Shown: piece after piece, positions 1 to 58,253 of the stretch
Layout of the letters: each line of letters starts with the position of its first letter
How positions within the stretch are numbered: the stretch's first letter is position 1
From: Acheta domesticus
Taxonomy: Eukaryota > Arthropoda > Insecta > Orthoptera > Gryllidae
Assembly: GCA_031308135.1 (NCBI GenBank)
Contig: JAHLJT010000631.1
Coordinates: 171,423,612 to 171,487,611 of the forward strand
Reading direction: 5' to 3'
DNA length: 64,000 nucleotides
Notes under the pieces: generated by a model
Seen by the model: the letters and a program-made list of their open reading frames with translations, nothing else
What the model was told of the DNA's origin: nothing
Databases searched by the model: none
Position numbers and translations under genes: made by a program

Positions 1-196
1 TCGTTTTCAAGATTTCAACAGAAATATACAATTTGGGACGTATGAAGATTTTGAAAAAAAACAAACAAACACTTTTTGATATCAGGGAACTCCAAGCCAT
101 ATATTTCCGTTGAAATCTCGAAATCGATTTTCCGCAGCATTACACAACTTTCTCTAAACTACATATATTACTCCGTTTAATACGTACGTATACAAG
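1..196 (+). repeat. Foldback family A, terminal fragment
   Basis: Ends with the family's palindrome-rich terminus (GCATTACACAACTTTCTC, then ACATATATTACTCCG, then TACGTACGTATAC), as at 26.2, 41.8 and 43.6 kb. The rest of the copy would lie left of the window. Confidence 0.7.
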
Positions 197-1916
197 TTCA
201 AAAAAAGGATTATACTTGTTTGTGGAAGAATGTGAAGGTGGAATTATGATAGCAACTCTTGGCAATGACAATGACTAGAGACCAGATTTTTATGGAGTTA
301 CTTATTTTGTCTTTCTTCTTACCGTTCTCAAACTTGTAATCTTGGAAAATCGTCGCCGTCCTACCACAATATCAAATTTTTTCGCTACATATTTTTACAT
401 ATTTGCTACTATATTACATATTTTGATATTTTCACAAAATATTCTTTATACTATCAGTATTCTTCAATTTTTAGTGCATATTTTTTATGAAAATAAGTAT
501 TTTCAAAACAAATCAGTATTGTTTTTTTTCATTATTAGTTCGTGCTGTCTACTCCAGATTCCCTTCGTTAAGACGCGTGATGTTCTCACAGTCAGCGTAC
601 CTGCTTCAGTTATCTCAATGGTGGATAATGCGCGCCAGTGATTGAGATAATTTTCACCTTTAGGTGTGAAAAGTATCACAAGCTTCGTTACCTTTAACCA
701 TAATTTCGAAGAAACATTGGCGATCGCCGACATGTAAACATTTAGATGAGAGTTCTGCAAAATGCGGTGATTGTTGGTCGTAGATATGGCCAGTTTCTGC
801 GATATCTTCTATTGCGTCTAGTCTGGCGGTCCTGGACAGCAGTAGATGAAGCTTTTATTACTGACGGGAAACTTATACGATGCAACGTATGCCTCAACTC
901 GTACTCTCCAAATTATTTTTAAGACGTTTGTTTTATTTTTAAAATTTGTTTAGGAAATTTTTTCAAAGTAATTTCGTATTACGTAAATGTATTTTATAAT
1001 TAATGAATTTTACATATTTATTTAATATTCTTACACTTTTTATTACATATTTATGTACATATTTTGACGTTCCATATTACTTATTTTTCCGGTCTCTAAC
1101 AATGAGTCTGAGGCAACAACCTCTAATTTATCATAGAACACAGTAAACTCCCTTTTATTTATAATTAACCACTCCTCTAACGTATCACTTTCTGATGATG
1201 AAAGTATACAAAGGTCTCATTTTTACAGAAACGTTAATTTTGCCAGGGAAACTATTTAACTTGTTTCAGGGTTGTCTCTAGTTGTCAACAAAATTAGGAT
1301 ACTAGTTCAGAGCCTAATAGTACTCCACTCCAAACAAGACGATTCATATTTCATAAGCAATTTTTTTATACATTTAATCACATTCCTATCATTAAAGAGG
1401 ATCAATTAGGTATATCAATCAAGCTCTCACATGAATATATCTTATTTGATCATTAGAAAACAAAAAAAAGTAAGTACTAAAAATATTAATCTATATCTGT
1501 ACAAATAAGAGAGAATGTGCGTGTGTGTGTCGCACATAGACGCAAAAAATACTCGACCGATTTTGTTAAAATTTTTCACGTTGTTCTTATTAGTAATGTG
1601 AGTGTTTAAAGAGTGGTATGAATTAAATCGGACATGTAGAGGCGTTGATGATTTATTCGTTTATGACGACTCAAGCGCCCCTGAACTCTACGCAATCCGC
1701 CGCACAGTCAAGGATTAAGCGCGTCTTGTATGCATTAGTATTCTGCCCCTGCGATTGTGAAATATCGGCGAGAATTATCACTTGATTTTCGATCAAGTAA
1801 ATCAAATTTCTCCACGATCGTGTCTTAGCGAACACACACCCAAATTTGAGGGAGAGCGTTTTAACAGCGGGTATTTGACAACCATTTCCAAACAAGGACA
1901 TAGAACAATTCCATAC
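197..1916. other. AT-rich sequence, nothing recognised
   Basis: No coding exon, RNA gene or repeat family shared with the rest of the window was recognised. Short open frames here have no family features. Confidence 0.5.
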
Positions 1917-2084
1917 TTGAGCCATTCCACGTCAAATCGCACAAAAAAGACCAAAATTTGACCTTCATATTTTTATTTATTTTCTATTTTTTTTCTATTT
2001 CTTATATGGATCAAATAAGTGAACACGTGTATTTTTATTTTTTCTAACTTTATTATTTTCGGAAATATGGTATAATGAAATTTG

Positions 2085-3000
2085 CATCGAGAGAAATGTT
2101 TAGTTCATACAATTAATCACGTAAAAGATTCAACTAAACGGTATAGTAGATTTTCGTAGAACGAAGTGCTTAGTCAAGTTCACGAAACTGCTGTTTAGTT
2201 AAACACACTAATGCACGTATAGTAATGTCCACTAAACACGTCGTACCCGGGACGAATGGCAACTAGTGGAGAAAACTAAACGAATCTTTGCGTTGACTAA
2301 TACATTGAGTATTATTTACTAAACAGTGCAGTGAAAATAACTAAAGGAAACGTGAAAGGAAATACTTTCTTTCTGTCCCTCCAAGCAGGTACCAACTGGG
2401 GTTCCGCAGCGGTCACCCATCCTACGGTTCCGTGGTCTTGCACTGCCTTAACCTCGGTTACCTGACACACCCTAGCCTAGCACAGTAGTTACGGATGCAG
2501 GTCTGATGGCTTCATGCTGTCCACGGTATTTCTATCGTTAGTTTAGACAAAATAACAATTATTGAAAACCAATAAAATACTAAACACGCCATTTATAAAG
2601 CGTATAATACTATATACAGCGTTGAATTCTTACACTTCAGACGGGGTCTATAACCATTTCAATTGGTCAGGTTGCTAGGAACGCGCGCTTACTAAACAAT
2701 ATTTAGTAAACAGTACTTACTAAACAGTATTTAGTAAGTGTGACGTCATGAAACGTAGATCTCACCAAATGATTTTATCTATGAAACAAAAATAGTACCA
2801 CTGACAATTCTATTTTATCTATGAAACAAGAATAGTACCACTGACAATTCTCTTGGTTCATTCACTCACGATTATGAATTGTTTGATTTACTAAACGAAA
2901 TTAAATGATGTTTAGTGAATCTTACTTCACGAGTAATTGTATTTACTATACGATCGTTTACTAAACATATTTAGTACATTCTACAACATTTCTCTCAGTG
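2085..3000. mobile_element. CACTG-ended inverted-repeat element with TTTAGT motifs
   Basis: The right end (reverse complement CACTGAGAGAAATGTT) matches the left end (CATCGAGAGAAATGTT). Both arms hold many copies of TTTAGT or its complement ACTAAA. It carries no coding sequence and resembles the 21229-22647 element in its CACTG...AGAAAT ends. Within it are a 5S-like segment and two copies of a 40-bp unit (2772-2851). Confidence 0.6.
2386..2467 (-). pseudogene. 5S rRNA-like sequence
   Basis: On the minus strand it reads GGATGGGTGACCGC, an exact match to the 3' region of metazoan 5S rRNA, preceded by GTAACCGAGGTTAAG, close to the 5S string GATCACCGAAGTTAAG. The middle has drifted. It is a 5S pseudogene or the head of a 5S-derived SINE, not a functional gene. 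Confidence 0.6.
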
Positions 3001-3795
3001 TGCTAAAGATGACGCGTATCACTAAATTAAAAATATCATACATTTGAATACAACAATTACAGAAATTCCGTTCAAATTCCATTCGAAACTTAAAAACATG
3101 TTTAATTTTTAAGATTTTGCAAAATATTTAATTTTTTGAATTTTCAATTTTTTTTAACTGAAATTTTGAAAATTGGATATTTTTGTAAACTCGATGAGCT
3201 AAAAATTTTTAAAAAAATATTTATAAACGTACTAGAGTATTGATAATAAGTCCAGAAAAAATCAAAGTGGGATCTCAGTAACTTTAAAAGATATTAATAT
3301 TTTTCGAACCAGTGTGTAATAAATTGCTGCAATAGACACGTTTTTTGCGTTACTGGTCGTCGGTTTCTTTGGATGAAGCAGTAATTTAAGTACTTCTTGA
3401 GGTGGTGAACCTTCATGATTGAATTTATAAATAATAATATTTATGTGGATTAATATACATACAAATAATATTAATACATTTATAAATAATTTATAAATTT
3501 ATAAATAATTAAATGACGGATTCTTTATTCAGGTTTTGACTGACATTTTGAAATTTTCTGGTCCCTGAAAACTCACTTTAAATACAAGTACTCGCGTACC
3601 ATAGAATTCCTGAACTTTCGTCACAATGCACAGTTTTAATGCCTTACAGAATTTACTTCAGTTCTGGACAAAATTCCATTTTCTTCAGCCAACGTTTTAG
3701 GCACTTTTATCGGTTCGGTTGCTGCAAAAAATCGTTTAATTTTATTGTATGTCCAACATTCAAAAATTGTCAAAATTTAAATTTTCAACGTCATG

Positions 3796-4460
3796 TCATC
3801 TGTTGAGTGAAAGTAATCGATAAGTTACTAAATAGTATCTTTGATTTTTCGATGGACGTCGAAGGATCTTCAATGTGAAAAAATGTATCTGTGTTGGCTC
3901 TTTGTGCTTTCTAAAATTTCTCATGGGGATGCCATTTTGTTGCAATTTTCTTTTCGTGGCGGGGTTTTCTCCTATTGCAATTGAACTCATGTTTATCTTC
4001 TTTTTATTCATTTCGCAGACACTTGACGAACTATCTGATGAGTTTAAATTGTCACTTCCTTGATTTCCCCTTTTTCAATGGACGTTCCGCTACTTTCATT
4101 AATGCCACGGGAGCCAATGATCTCGATGCTATCTTCGTTAAGAAAAGGCAGTTTTGGAAGCCGATTCCCTTTCTTCCGAAATGAATCACAACTTCGCCAA
4201 TCTAATGACTCCTGTAAATTCACCAGCAAATCGTGATTTACGCGTCTTGGAGATTTTCTTTTTTAAAAATTGTCATCAGAAAGTTTAAATGGATTGAAAC
4301 ATCTATCTCATACGCTGATCGCCACTCATGTTGCACAGTGTACACACGATTCACAGAACAAATACTAGCACTCTGTTCTTCATAAGTATTGCGTATTGCG
4401 ACTAATGTTGAGAAAATTTTACCATGTCCCTTGACAAGTGGTCGATTGTACTTCACGAGC
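3796..4460 (-). pseudogene. Unrecognised decayed coding-like stretch
   Basis: Three minus-strand open segments follow each other in shifted frames (4456-4238, 4229-4044, 4011-3796), with polar, charged products such as SIEIIGSRGINESS and NPATKRKLQQNG. They could be one broken reading frame from an old mobile element. No family is recognised and chance cannot be excluded. Confidence 0.25.
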
Positions 4461-4504
4461 TCGGTCAGGAGGGCACCCCGTCCCTACGACGCAAAGGAAC
4501 TCGC

Positions 4505-6117
4505 AGTAAAATTCGTTTCGCTGACACGAGGAAAAGCATTCGTTTTGCTGTCACCCATCCCTTCTGGGGAAAGAGTGAACATAGATTTACTAATGTTTCT
4601 TGAAACCCAAATCAGGCAGAGGGCCGTTCTTTTTATTGTTCGTCGGCATTAGTATCCAAGACTGATTGAACACAATTCGTTAGTGCAGGGGCAGGAACCA
4701 CGCGCCCGAATACCATAATTACAATTGATTTTTTTATCTATACGTGTTGAGTGCCCACTTTTTTTCTTGTTATGTTTTGCAAAAAATTGAACAAGAAATA
4801 TGCCTATTTTTCAAATTTTAATCTGAGAGAGTTCATCAAGAAATTTTCATTTCTTAAAATTAATTAAATTTTTTAATGAAATATTTATTTTTTGAGAAAG
4901 TAATTTCCAGATGAATAAAATACACATATCAAAAAATTAAACGAAACAAACCAGTAATTTTGTATGTTAAGTATTTTCAGAGCGTCAATTAATCATATTT
5001 TGCAAAGTACGCGTAAATTTCAAAATTTAATTAAGGCAAAACTACACAAATAAACAATTTTCAGGTAAATAAAGAAACACGTGCCTCTTTTTTTGATGTC
5101 CAGAATGAAAGCCAGCCATATATTCGTGTCATTTATTTTTTTAAATAGTCGTGTCAATTCGAGTGACATTTGACGTGGAATGGCTCGTATTTCAATTCGT
5201 TTCGCTCTTACCCATAAGAACAAGTCACCCACGATGTTACCCACAAAAGTATGTATGACACAATGTCATACATTTTGGGGTAGAGTGAACATCTGAAATA
5301 CTAATAACTCTTTAAACCCTTATCAAGCAGACGGTCATTCTTTTTTTAGTTCTTCAGCACTTGCATCAAAGACTGACCGAACACAATTCGTTAGTGTATG
5401 GGTAGGCAGAGCGCGCCCTCAGACTTACAATTGATTTTCTTAGAACTGTATGTGTCGAGGAGTGCCCTTTTTTTTTTTCTTGAAGTCGTAGGCTTCCGCG
5501 GCCGGAGTCATGTGGATGATCTTGGCTGTCCGGGTGACGCCGCGTCGAAGGCTGTGTTGCCGACGTTTCGACCATCTTGTCGTGGTCTTCCTCCCCTGAG
5601 CATTCCAGCCCTGAGGAAGACCACGACAAGATGGTCGAAACGTCAGCAACACAGCCTTCGACGCGGCGTCACCCGGACAGCCAAGATCATCCACACTTTT
5701 TTTCTTGTTGTATTTTATAGAAAATTGAACAAGGAATACGCCTATATTTTTTTCAAATTTTTATCTTATCGAGTTTATATAGAAATTTTACTTTTTTTGA
5801 AAAAAATACATTTTTTAAAATGAAAAAAATATTCTTTGAAGAAATTATTTACAGAGAAATAAAATACACATTTCAAGGTATTAAATGACACAAACAAGAA
5901 ATTTTTATATTTAGTACATTGGGAGAGATAATTAATCTTATTTTGTGAAGTACTTGTAAATTCCAAAATTTAATATAGTCATAACTACACAAATAATCAA
6001 TTTTCAGGCAAATAAAAAAATACCTGTTTTTTTATGTCCAGACTTAAGAAAAAAAATCGTACATTTTAAAAAATGTCGTGTCAACTCTTGTGCGATTTAA
6101 CGTGGAATGGCTCACTT
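4505..6117 (-). repeat. Family B, two tandem direct copies
   Basis: Units at 4505-5192 and 5194-6117 share ATTCGTTTCGCT, AACACAATTCGTTAGTG, TACAATTGATTTT, a GAGTGCCC-T-tract block and the terminal TGGAATGGCTC. The period is about 690 bp; the second copy is longer because of a 211-bp insertion. No coding capacity. Confidence 0.75.
5484..5694. mobile_element. Inverted-repeat unit with hammerhead-like core (Penelope-type), copy 1
   Basis: Two near-identical arms of about 90 bp, head to head (GGCTGTCCGGGTGACGCCGC against its complement). The unit interrupts family B and is flanked by a duplicated CTTTTTTTCTTG, the target-site duplication of an inserted element. The right arm holds CTGAGGA (5611), a GACC/GGTC stem, then GAAACGTC (5637), the ordered parts of a hammerhead core; one extra base lies between CTGAGGA and the stem. 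The left-arm core is mutated. Confidence 0.65.
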
Positions 6118-6204
6118 GCGAGAAAGTATTTCATATAATAAAAGTTTTGCACAGCTAAGAGTAAAACTTGATTAACAATCACGTGACCAGTGGTGTATGT
6201 GTAT

Positions 6205-6410
6205 ACTTCGATTTTTATAACGTGGCGCATCAGGGCCTGGAACATTTCATGGCATTTCGAATCAGTCGTACCACTAGATGTCGCATAACTGCTGTCTCAA
6301 GCAGTGCGATGTGTCTAGCAACATCTAGCGGCACGACCGAGAAAGACGCGAAATGCTGAGAGGTATTCCATCGTGAAGACAGGCCCTGACGCGCCATGTT
6401 ATAAAATCCA
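6205..6410. mobile_element. Palindromic MITE family C, copy 1
   Basis: Arms TGGCGC..CAGGGCCTG and the complement surround an inner pair built on GCATTTCG and GCACGACCGAGAAAGACGCG. The same structure occurs at 38.3 and 60.2 kb. Noncoding. Confidence 0.7.
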
Positions 6411-8330
6411 ATGTACAATACACTGCAATAGCGAAACATTGCCAAGCCCACACGTATTCAATAAAAAAAATCATATTCTCCAAAATATTTGGAGTGCATC
6501 AAGATTAACAGGAAACTTATTATACGCCGCACTGATAGCGCAAGGCGATAATGACGGCTGCCTTTCGTTTGCGGTAATAAACTAATACTTTTATATGTTT
6601 GTAGAATATTACAATATCAAAATGTTTAATAATTAGTCTTATACATTTTTTATCTATTTGCATTTGTTTGCCAATGCTATCAGTATCGTAGTATTTATTA
6701 ACATTTATTTTCCTTTCTCGCATTCTGCTTACGCAGAAAAACTCATCCAATAAGTTCGCGAATATACTGTATACCTTATAACAATGGCGTGCATTCCATG
6801 GAATGAAGGGAATGAGTCATTCCCTAAAGTAAAGCATAGAAAGAATCCTTTATATGTTGGAAATATTCGTTGCTTATGGCCAGAGCAAAACTGTTCACTC
6901 GACTCTGATTCTGACACGATGTTTTCAGAACGGTGTGTAGATTCGTCTCGTGACGTCAGTGAGGCTTCTTGGAGAGTGCAGGCGTTTGACTTCGTCATGC
7001 CTCGTGAAAAGTCGGGTCGATTCGTGAGTGCGCGAGAATTATAATTTAAATGCGTTCTGTTGTGATCGACTAGTAGCAATTTCAAGTTCGAAACAAAGTA
7101 TTATTTTGGCGTTTTCGGAGTGTTTGATGTACGTGCTAACTACATTATAATACAATGAAAGTATGAAGTACCTAATAATAGCGAAAACGTTTATATTATG
7201 TTAAATAAAGTATTCTAAACAAACTAATTCTTTGCGTACCGTTCTGCAGTTCTCCCTTGCGGGAAGGGAATGCATTGGTGAGCTCATTCCGTGCAGTAGT
7301 CATGGCATCTAACGAGGAAAGTGGGGGGAACCAGTGTTGACAAGCAGAGCCTTCGGCACGGCGCAACGCCCACGGATCCCTTTCCGGTGATACTTTCGAA
7401 GTAGGTACGATCAACTTTCAGGAGAATAAAACATTACTGATACCTCGAGGACTCACCACACATAAGAATTGCAGACGGAAGTTTTGGATCGTATTCGCCC
7501 TTGGTCTATTATGAAATAAATTCTACGAGGATTGTCGCGAGAGTTGATACCTAAAATAATACAATATTTGCATTCAAAGCAAAAACAAGAAACACAAGTT
7601 GTAAGAAAGAGAACCAACAAGACGTGAAATTTGTCCGAGGAATTAAACCGCAGAGCATCCAGAAAATGTGAAAAGTGTACGAAAACAGTAGAACGAACAT
7701 CTCATTGTAAAGATTGTGAAAAACATTATTACTGAACTCTATAGATACATTTTCAAATCAACATTCCCCATATATTAAAGTTTATGCACACATTCTTCAT
7801 TTTATGAAAGAAAAAACGATGCTTTAATGCATTGATGGATTTTGTACATTTGCGTTAGTACTTTTAAATAACAAAGTACTCGATAAAGTTATAATCGCAT
7901 AAATACAGAATTATAATTAATTATAGAATTAGAATTATAATGGTTTATAGTGTTAGAAGGCATTTTGGCGACGAAATTTTCCCTGTTTTCCCGGTCTGTT
8001 TTCTCCCAGGCGACCAGTTACGTTCGTATGCAAGATGCAACCTCTCCCGGGTTAATACTCACATTTTGAGAAAAATTCATATCGTCTTTATCTGTGTTAC
8101 GTTTTTATACCTTGGATTTCAAAAGTGCTTCCCCTACTAAAATTATCACCGCACGCCACTGCCTTATACTCATACTATGAATTCAATGCCAGAAATATAT
8201 TTTCATTTAAAGTGTTCTACGATTTCAAACGAGTTTTACAAAAATGATGACTGAGATGTATTAATTCAGAGAGAAATTGTGGTATAAATAGCATTATATA
8301 ACCATTACTAGTGGCGAGAAAGTATGTGCT
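6411..8330. other. Intergenic or intronic sequence, nothing recognised
   Basis: Overlapping open frames occur on both strands at 6729-7085 and 7196-7414, but neither has family motifs and neither is flanked by convincing splice sites in phase with a neighbour. Confidence 0.4.
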
Positions 8331-10905
8331 CGTTTCTTTAAATTTATTGTAAGGACAGAGTAAAATACACTTGAAAAGGTGGCATAGGCCTAATTTTCAA
8401 TGTTAAGTCTGAATTTTCGAAAATTGCAACAGTTTGAATTTTCTTCGGCGTCTTCCTACAACTACGAAATTGAAGAAGAGGATTTTCCCTTGAAATGGAA
8501 TTTGTTCTCCATATTTAATTCTTTCAACAAGGTCATGTACACTTTTTTAACGTTTTGGTAGTTCATGTAGTGCATGCAATTTGCAAGCAATTTTAAAATA
8601 TAACAAAAACAAGGTTTTATCAAAAACGGCTCCAAATTTCTTCATTAAACTTTGGGTAGATATAGTACCATATGTTATCTATGAGATAACAAACGCCATA
8701 TTGCTCTATCCTTTGTTTTGTTTTATTTTTCAAAAATTACAAAAATGTAATTTTTTGGACTGGCCTCTCACAATTATATTTACATTAGTGGCAACTTGTT
8801 CACATTATTGGGTGGTATGAATAAAACTGAGCATATGCTTTTTACTCGCGTTTTCTGAGCAAATGCTGGGTAGCGTATGAATAAAAGTTTCGAGAATATT
8901 CTTAAAGAATGAGTAAATTCTCAAACTTGAGAAAATTCTCACTCTCCGAGGCTCAGTAGGGCATATGCTCTCATCCATATGAATAAAAACCGAGAATTTA
9001 CTCCTTTCGTGAGCATATCCTCCGTTTGTTTTGAGTCTGGTCTTGAGGTGCCTCGCTTTTAAATGTGAGGTTATCGTACCTTTGTTGTAAGCAGTAATCT
9101 ATCAAGAAATGACTTTTTTCGTGAATATAAAAAACTAAAAGTAGCACGGCGCGGCGTCGGGATAAAACTTGCGGAGTTTGTTACGATTTTCGGAGAGAAA
9201 CATTAAAAAATTCGTCGTAACGCTTGTTTTCAGCCAATAAAAGATGGAAACTGGATGTGGCACTCGTTCATACGAAACGAAATTGAAAGTATTTTTGTGA
9301 GTAGACCTTGATCTTTTCAGTAAGGTGTTGATAGAGATATGTGCATTTGCCAGACATTCAACACTTCGAAAAACACGTTGAGGTTATGGGCCTTGTAATC
9401 AACATTGATCCAAAATTAATGAAATATATACAATTCGAAGAGAAAATTAACAAATAAAAAATTAAGAGCCAGAACAAATGCACGTTGAGTTACTCCATCT
9501 GCACCTTGTATTGTACGCACATTCGTATAAAAAACTACGATATTTTCGTACAAAAAACTACGATATTTGGGGCTGAATAGATTAATACAAGGTATTCAAG
9601 CAAAAATGTATGCAAATAAATGTAAATAGAACTACTGGCGTGAATCATGGTGGAAATAAAGATGTTACCCAGCCTGAATCTGCTTAAAACTCCAGAATAT
9701 GAAAAAGTTCAGACATTTACGAAATAAAGAAAATTAACAATTCCAATATCTCACTTATTTGAAATGAAGGTTATGCTTTTGTCCATGTTCAATTACGCAC
9801 TATATGATTAGGAAGGGCTATATAGTGGCCGTATAGCTCTTTAGCAACTATATAGCACTTCCTCGGGAGTGTGTTATCATAGATATGCTTTAGGCAACTG
9901 AAATAACGCTTCCGCATTTCATTTGCTCCACTACGCGTGGAATTCAAGCTTAAGATCGAAATATACTCTCCACAATGCAACAACGATAATTTTCATAAAC
10001 AACTGAACCGGCAGCACGCAAACGAGATAGTTAAACCAAGCTGTCTAACAGCGCGAATCGGAACAAAATCACACCAGCCGCCAAGGCAAATGAGAATATC
10101 CTCAATTTTCCATGAGAATATACTCATCACTCGGAGAATATTTTTATTCATACGAAGTTGAGCAAATGCTCAGTGGTGGAAGAATTTTCTCAGAACAAAT
10201 GCTCATGCTCGTGAGAAGATACTCTAAGCAAATGCTTCTTTATTATTCATACCACCCATTGCATTTTTGAGTACATGTGCTTTAAATGATGTCTTAAAAA
10301 GTTTTCACGAAAACTCAAAAGTTTTCTGTGAAATCGAGCTCAAAATTCTGCATTTTTAGAAATGTTCAAATGCCATGTTCTCAAAATGGGCTCCAATTTT
10401 TTTCTTCAAACTTTTCGTATGGATAGTGCTAATTACACTGTTTAAGATGACATAAAATTAATTTCCCTCTATTCTTGAGTTTTTTTCAAAAATTACACAA
10501 TTTTTATTTTCCCATATTTTAATACCTCATGCCATTAATATGCACATTTACAGTGATTTGTATACATTTTTGCATTTGTGGGTGAAAGAACTTCAAATGA
10601 CTTCAATGAAGTTTCAAAAACACAAACGATTCCTGTGAAAAAGAGCTTCAAACTTGGTTTGGAAAATTTTCATCTAAAACAAGGTTTTACTCTTCTTCAA
10701 TATTTTAAAAGTAATATTTTAAATCTAACATTACGAAACCGAAGAATTGAGAAAATTTCAAAAATTGTGTTTTTGGGCGGCAATGGATGGCAGACGGCAA
10801 GAGGACGGGGCAAGACCGTTAAAACTAGCCCACACCAAAGAAATTAGTAAACTTTACTATAAGTCTGTGCCATTCTGTAGCACATTGTTAATATTTTCAT
10901 TACTG
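8331..10905 (-). repeat. Foldback family A copy split by a transposon
   Basis: The body (TCGAAAATTGCAACAGTTTG, then GGCTCCAAATTTCTTC) runs to 8809 and resumes at 10258 with GTACATGTGCTTTAAATGATG, ending in the terminal AGTCTGTGCCATTCTGTAGC. The two parts align to one uninterrupted copy at 18.6-20.1 kb. Confidence 0.75.
8810..10257. mobile_element. Harbinger-like non-autonomous DNA transposon
   Basis: Perfect 15-bp terminal inverted repeats, GGGTGGTATGAATAA, with a 3-bp ATT duplication (8807-8809, 10258-10260). The GGG-start ends and 3-bp target duplication suggest the PIF/Harbinger group. No transposase is seen. Near both ends the motif GAGCAWATGCTC and close variants recur many times. Confidence 0.7.
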
Positions 10906-11172
10906 CTATTTTTTATACTTCACTGAATTTGTGAGGTGAAGAACTTCAAGTGATTTCGAATTAAGTTGTAGAACATTGAAAAATTTGCTGTAATAATGAA
11001 TTCAAAACTGCGCATTTTGGAAATGCCGAAATGACATTTTCTCAAAAATTATTCATAATTTTGCAAACAAAAATTTGCCTTTATGACAACGTTTTACTCT
11101 TCTATAATCTTCTTAAAGTCTGTTCCCCTCATAAAAGCAATTAATGTGAAAGTAACATTAAGAGGAACTTAC

Positions 11173-57508
<46,336 letters not shown>

Positions 57509-57599
57509 GTTATTGCCACTTCCTTTCTTCACATTCAAACTATTTAATTTGTCAACTTGTACTATATCCACACAGTCTTCCGCGCGATGCATCTCCCAA

Positions 57600-57645
57600 G
57601 GATGTCAATTAAGGAGTGACGTAATGTATTGCTGTATAAATAGAC
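57600..57645 (-). promoter_or_regulatory. Possible coronin promoter (TATA-like and CRE-like sites)
   Basis: On the minus strand a TATTTATA box (57642-57635) is followed by a TTACGTCA motif, the CREB/ATF half-palindrome type (57624-57617). The first coding exon 1a starts about 110-130 bp further on. The surrounding 57.2-58.0 kb is less AT-rich than its neighbours. No transcription start is known. Confidence 0.3.
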
Positions 57646-58065
57646 TTGTGGCGCCAAGATGGCACCACCCACGTTTATTTGAAAGACAACAACCCAAGTC
57701 GAACGGATGCCTTTTAACAAAAGGAAGGCGTTGGCATCACTCAACACACGGGCGAATTTAAATGCTCTTCTTCGCCTGAACTTAACCTTGCGATGAACAC
57801 TAAACGATACAGGCCATTTCTATTGTTTTCTATTCTTTCTGGGACGTCGTCGAACAGGAACACCCCACGCGCCCCACAGCTGCCTAGAACGCTTCACAAC
57901 CGCTTCACAACTGTCCACTAGCACTACCCAAATCGCTTGTCAATATTCTTGTGGGTGTCCAGACGTTCCTGGTTGGGTCCGCTCGTGTCGCAGTATGAAA
58001 ACGCTATCGCGTCGGGAACTTCATGAAAATATTTTGATCAAAAGTCTGAAATTAGTAAGCACGCA

Positions 58066-58217
58066 CGGAAATCAATCAATAGCGTGAGTGTAGTCATATA
58101 AATTCTCATAAATCTTAATTAATACATTTTAATTCAACATGACGGAAATCAATCAATAGCTAGAGTGTAGTCATATACATTCTCAAGAATCTTTATTAAT
58201 AAATTGTAATTCAACAT
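58066..58217. repeat. 77-bp tandem duplication in the tubulin 3' region
   Basis: Two near-identical copies (58066-58140 and 58143-58217), each starting CGGAAATCAATCAATAGC and ending AATTCAACAT. The duplicated unit includes the tubulin polyadenylation region. Confidence 0.9.
58192..58197 (-). terminator. Polyadenylation signal of alpha-tubulin
   Basis: AATAAA on the minus strand, 57-62 nt beyond the stop codon. It lies in the first of two tandem 77-bp copies met by the transcript. The second copy has a changed signal (TTAAGA in place of AATAAA). Confidence 0.6.
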
Positions 58218-58253
58218 TTTGTATGAAAGAAAAGTTTATGTTCTCTAGTTTTG

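Larger units (their letters stand above)
1917..3690 (+). repeat. Family B repeat interrupted by an inverted-repeat element
   Basis: Starts with the family B end (GAGCCATTCCACGTCAAATC) shared with 5190, 6113 (reverse) and 62505. Part of its body (AAACTCGATGAGCTAAAAAT) reappears at about 3190, after the element at 2085-3000, so the copy was probably split. The right border is uncertain. Confidence 0.5.

Noticed and set aside
2386..2467. Functional 5S rRNA gene
   Set aside because: Only the 3' box and part of the middle match; the 5' third and the helix pairing are lost.
5366..5823. Overlapping frames of 84-141 codons on both strands
   Set aside because: Near-identical peptides on opposite strands are caused by the palindromic hammerhead unit, not by genes.
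6729..7085. Opposed 86- and 118-codon frames
   Set aside because: No domain, no splice partner and no repeat match; each is probably the shadow of the other.
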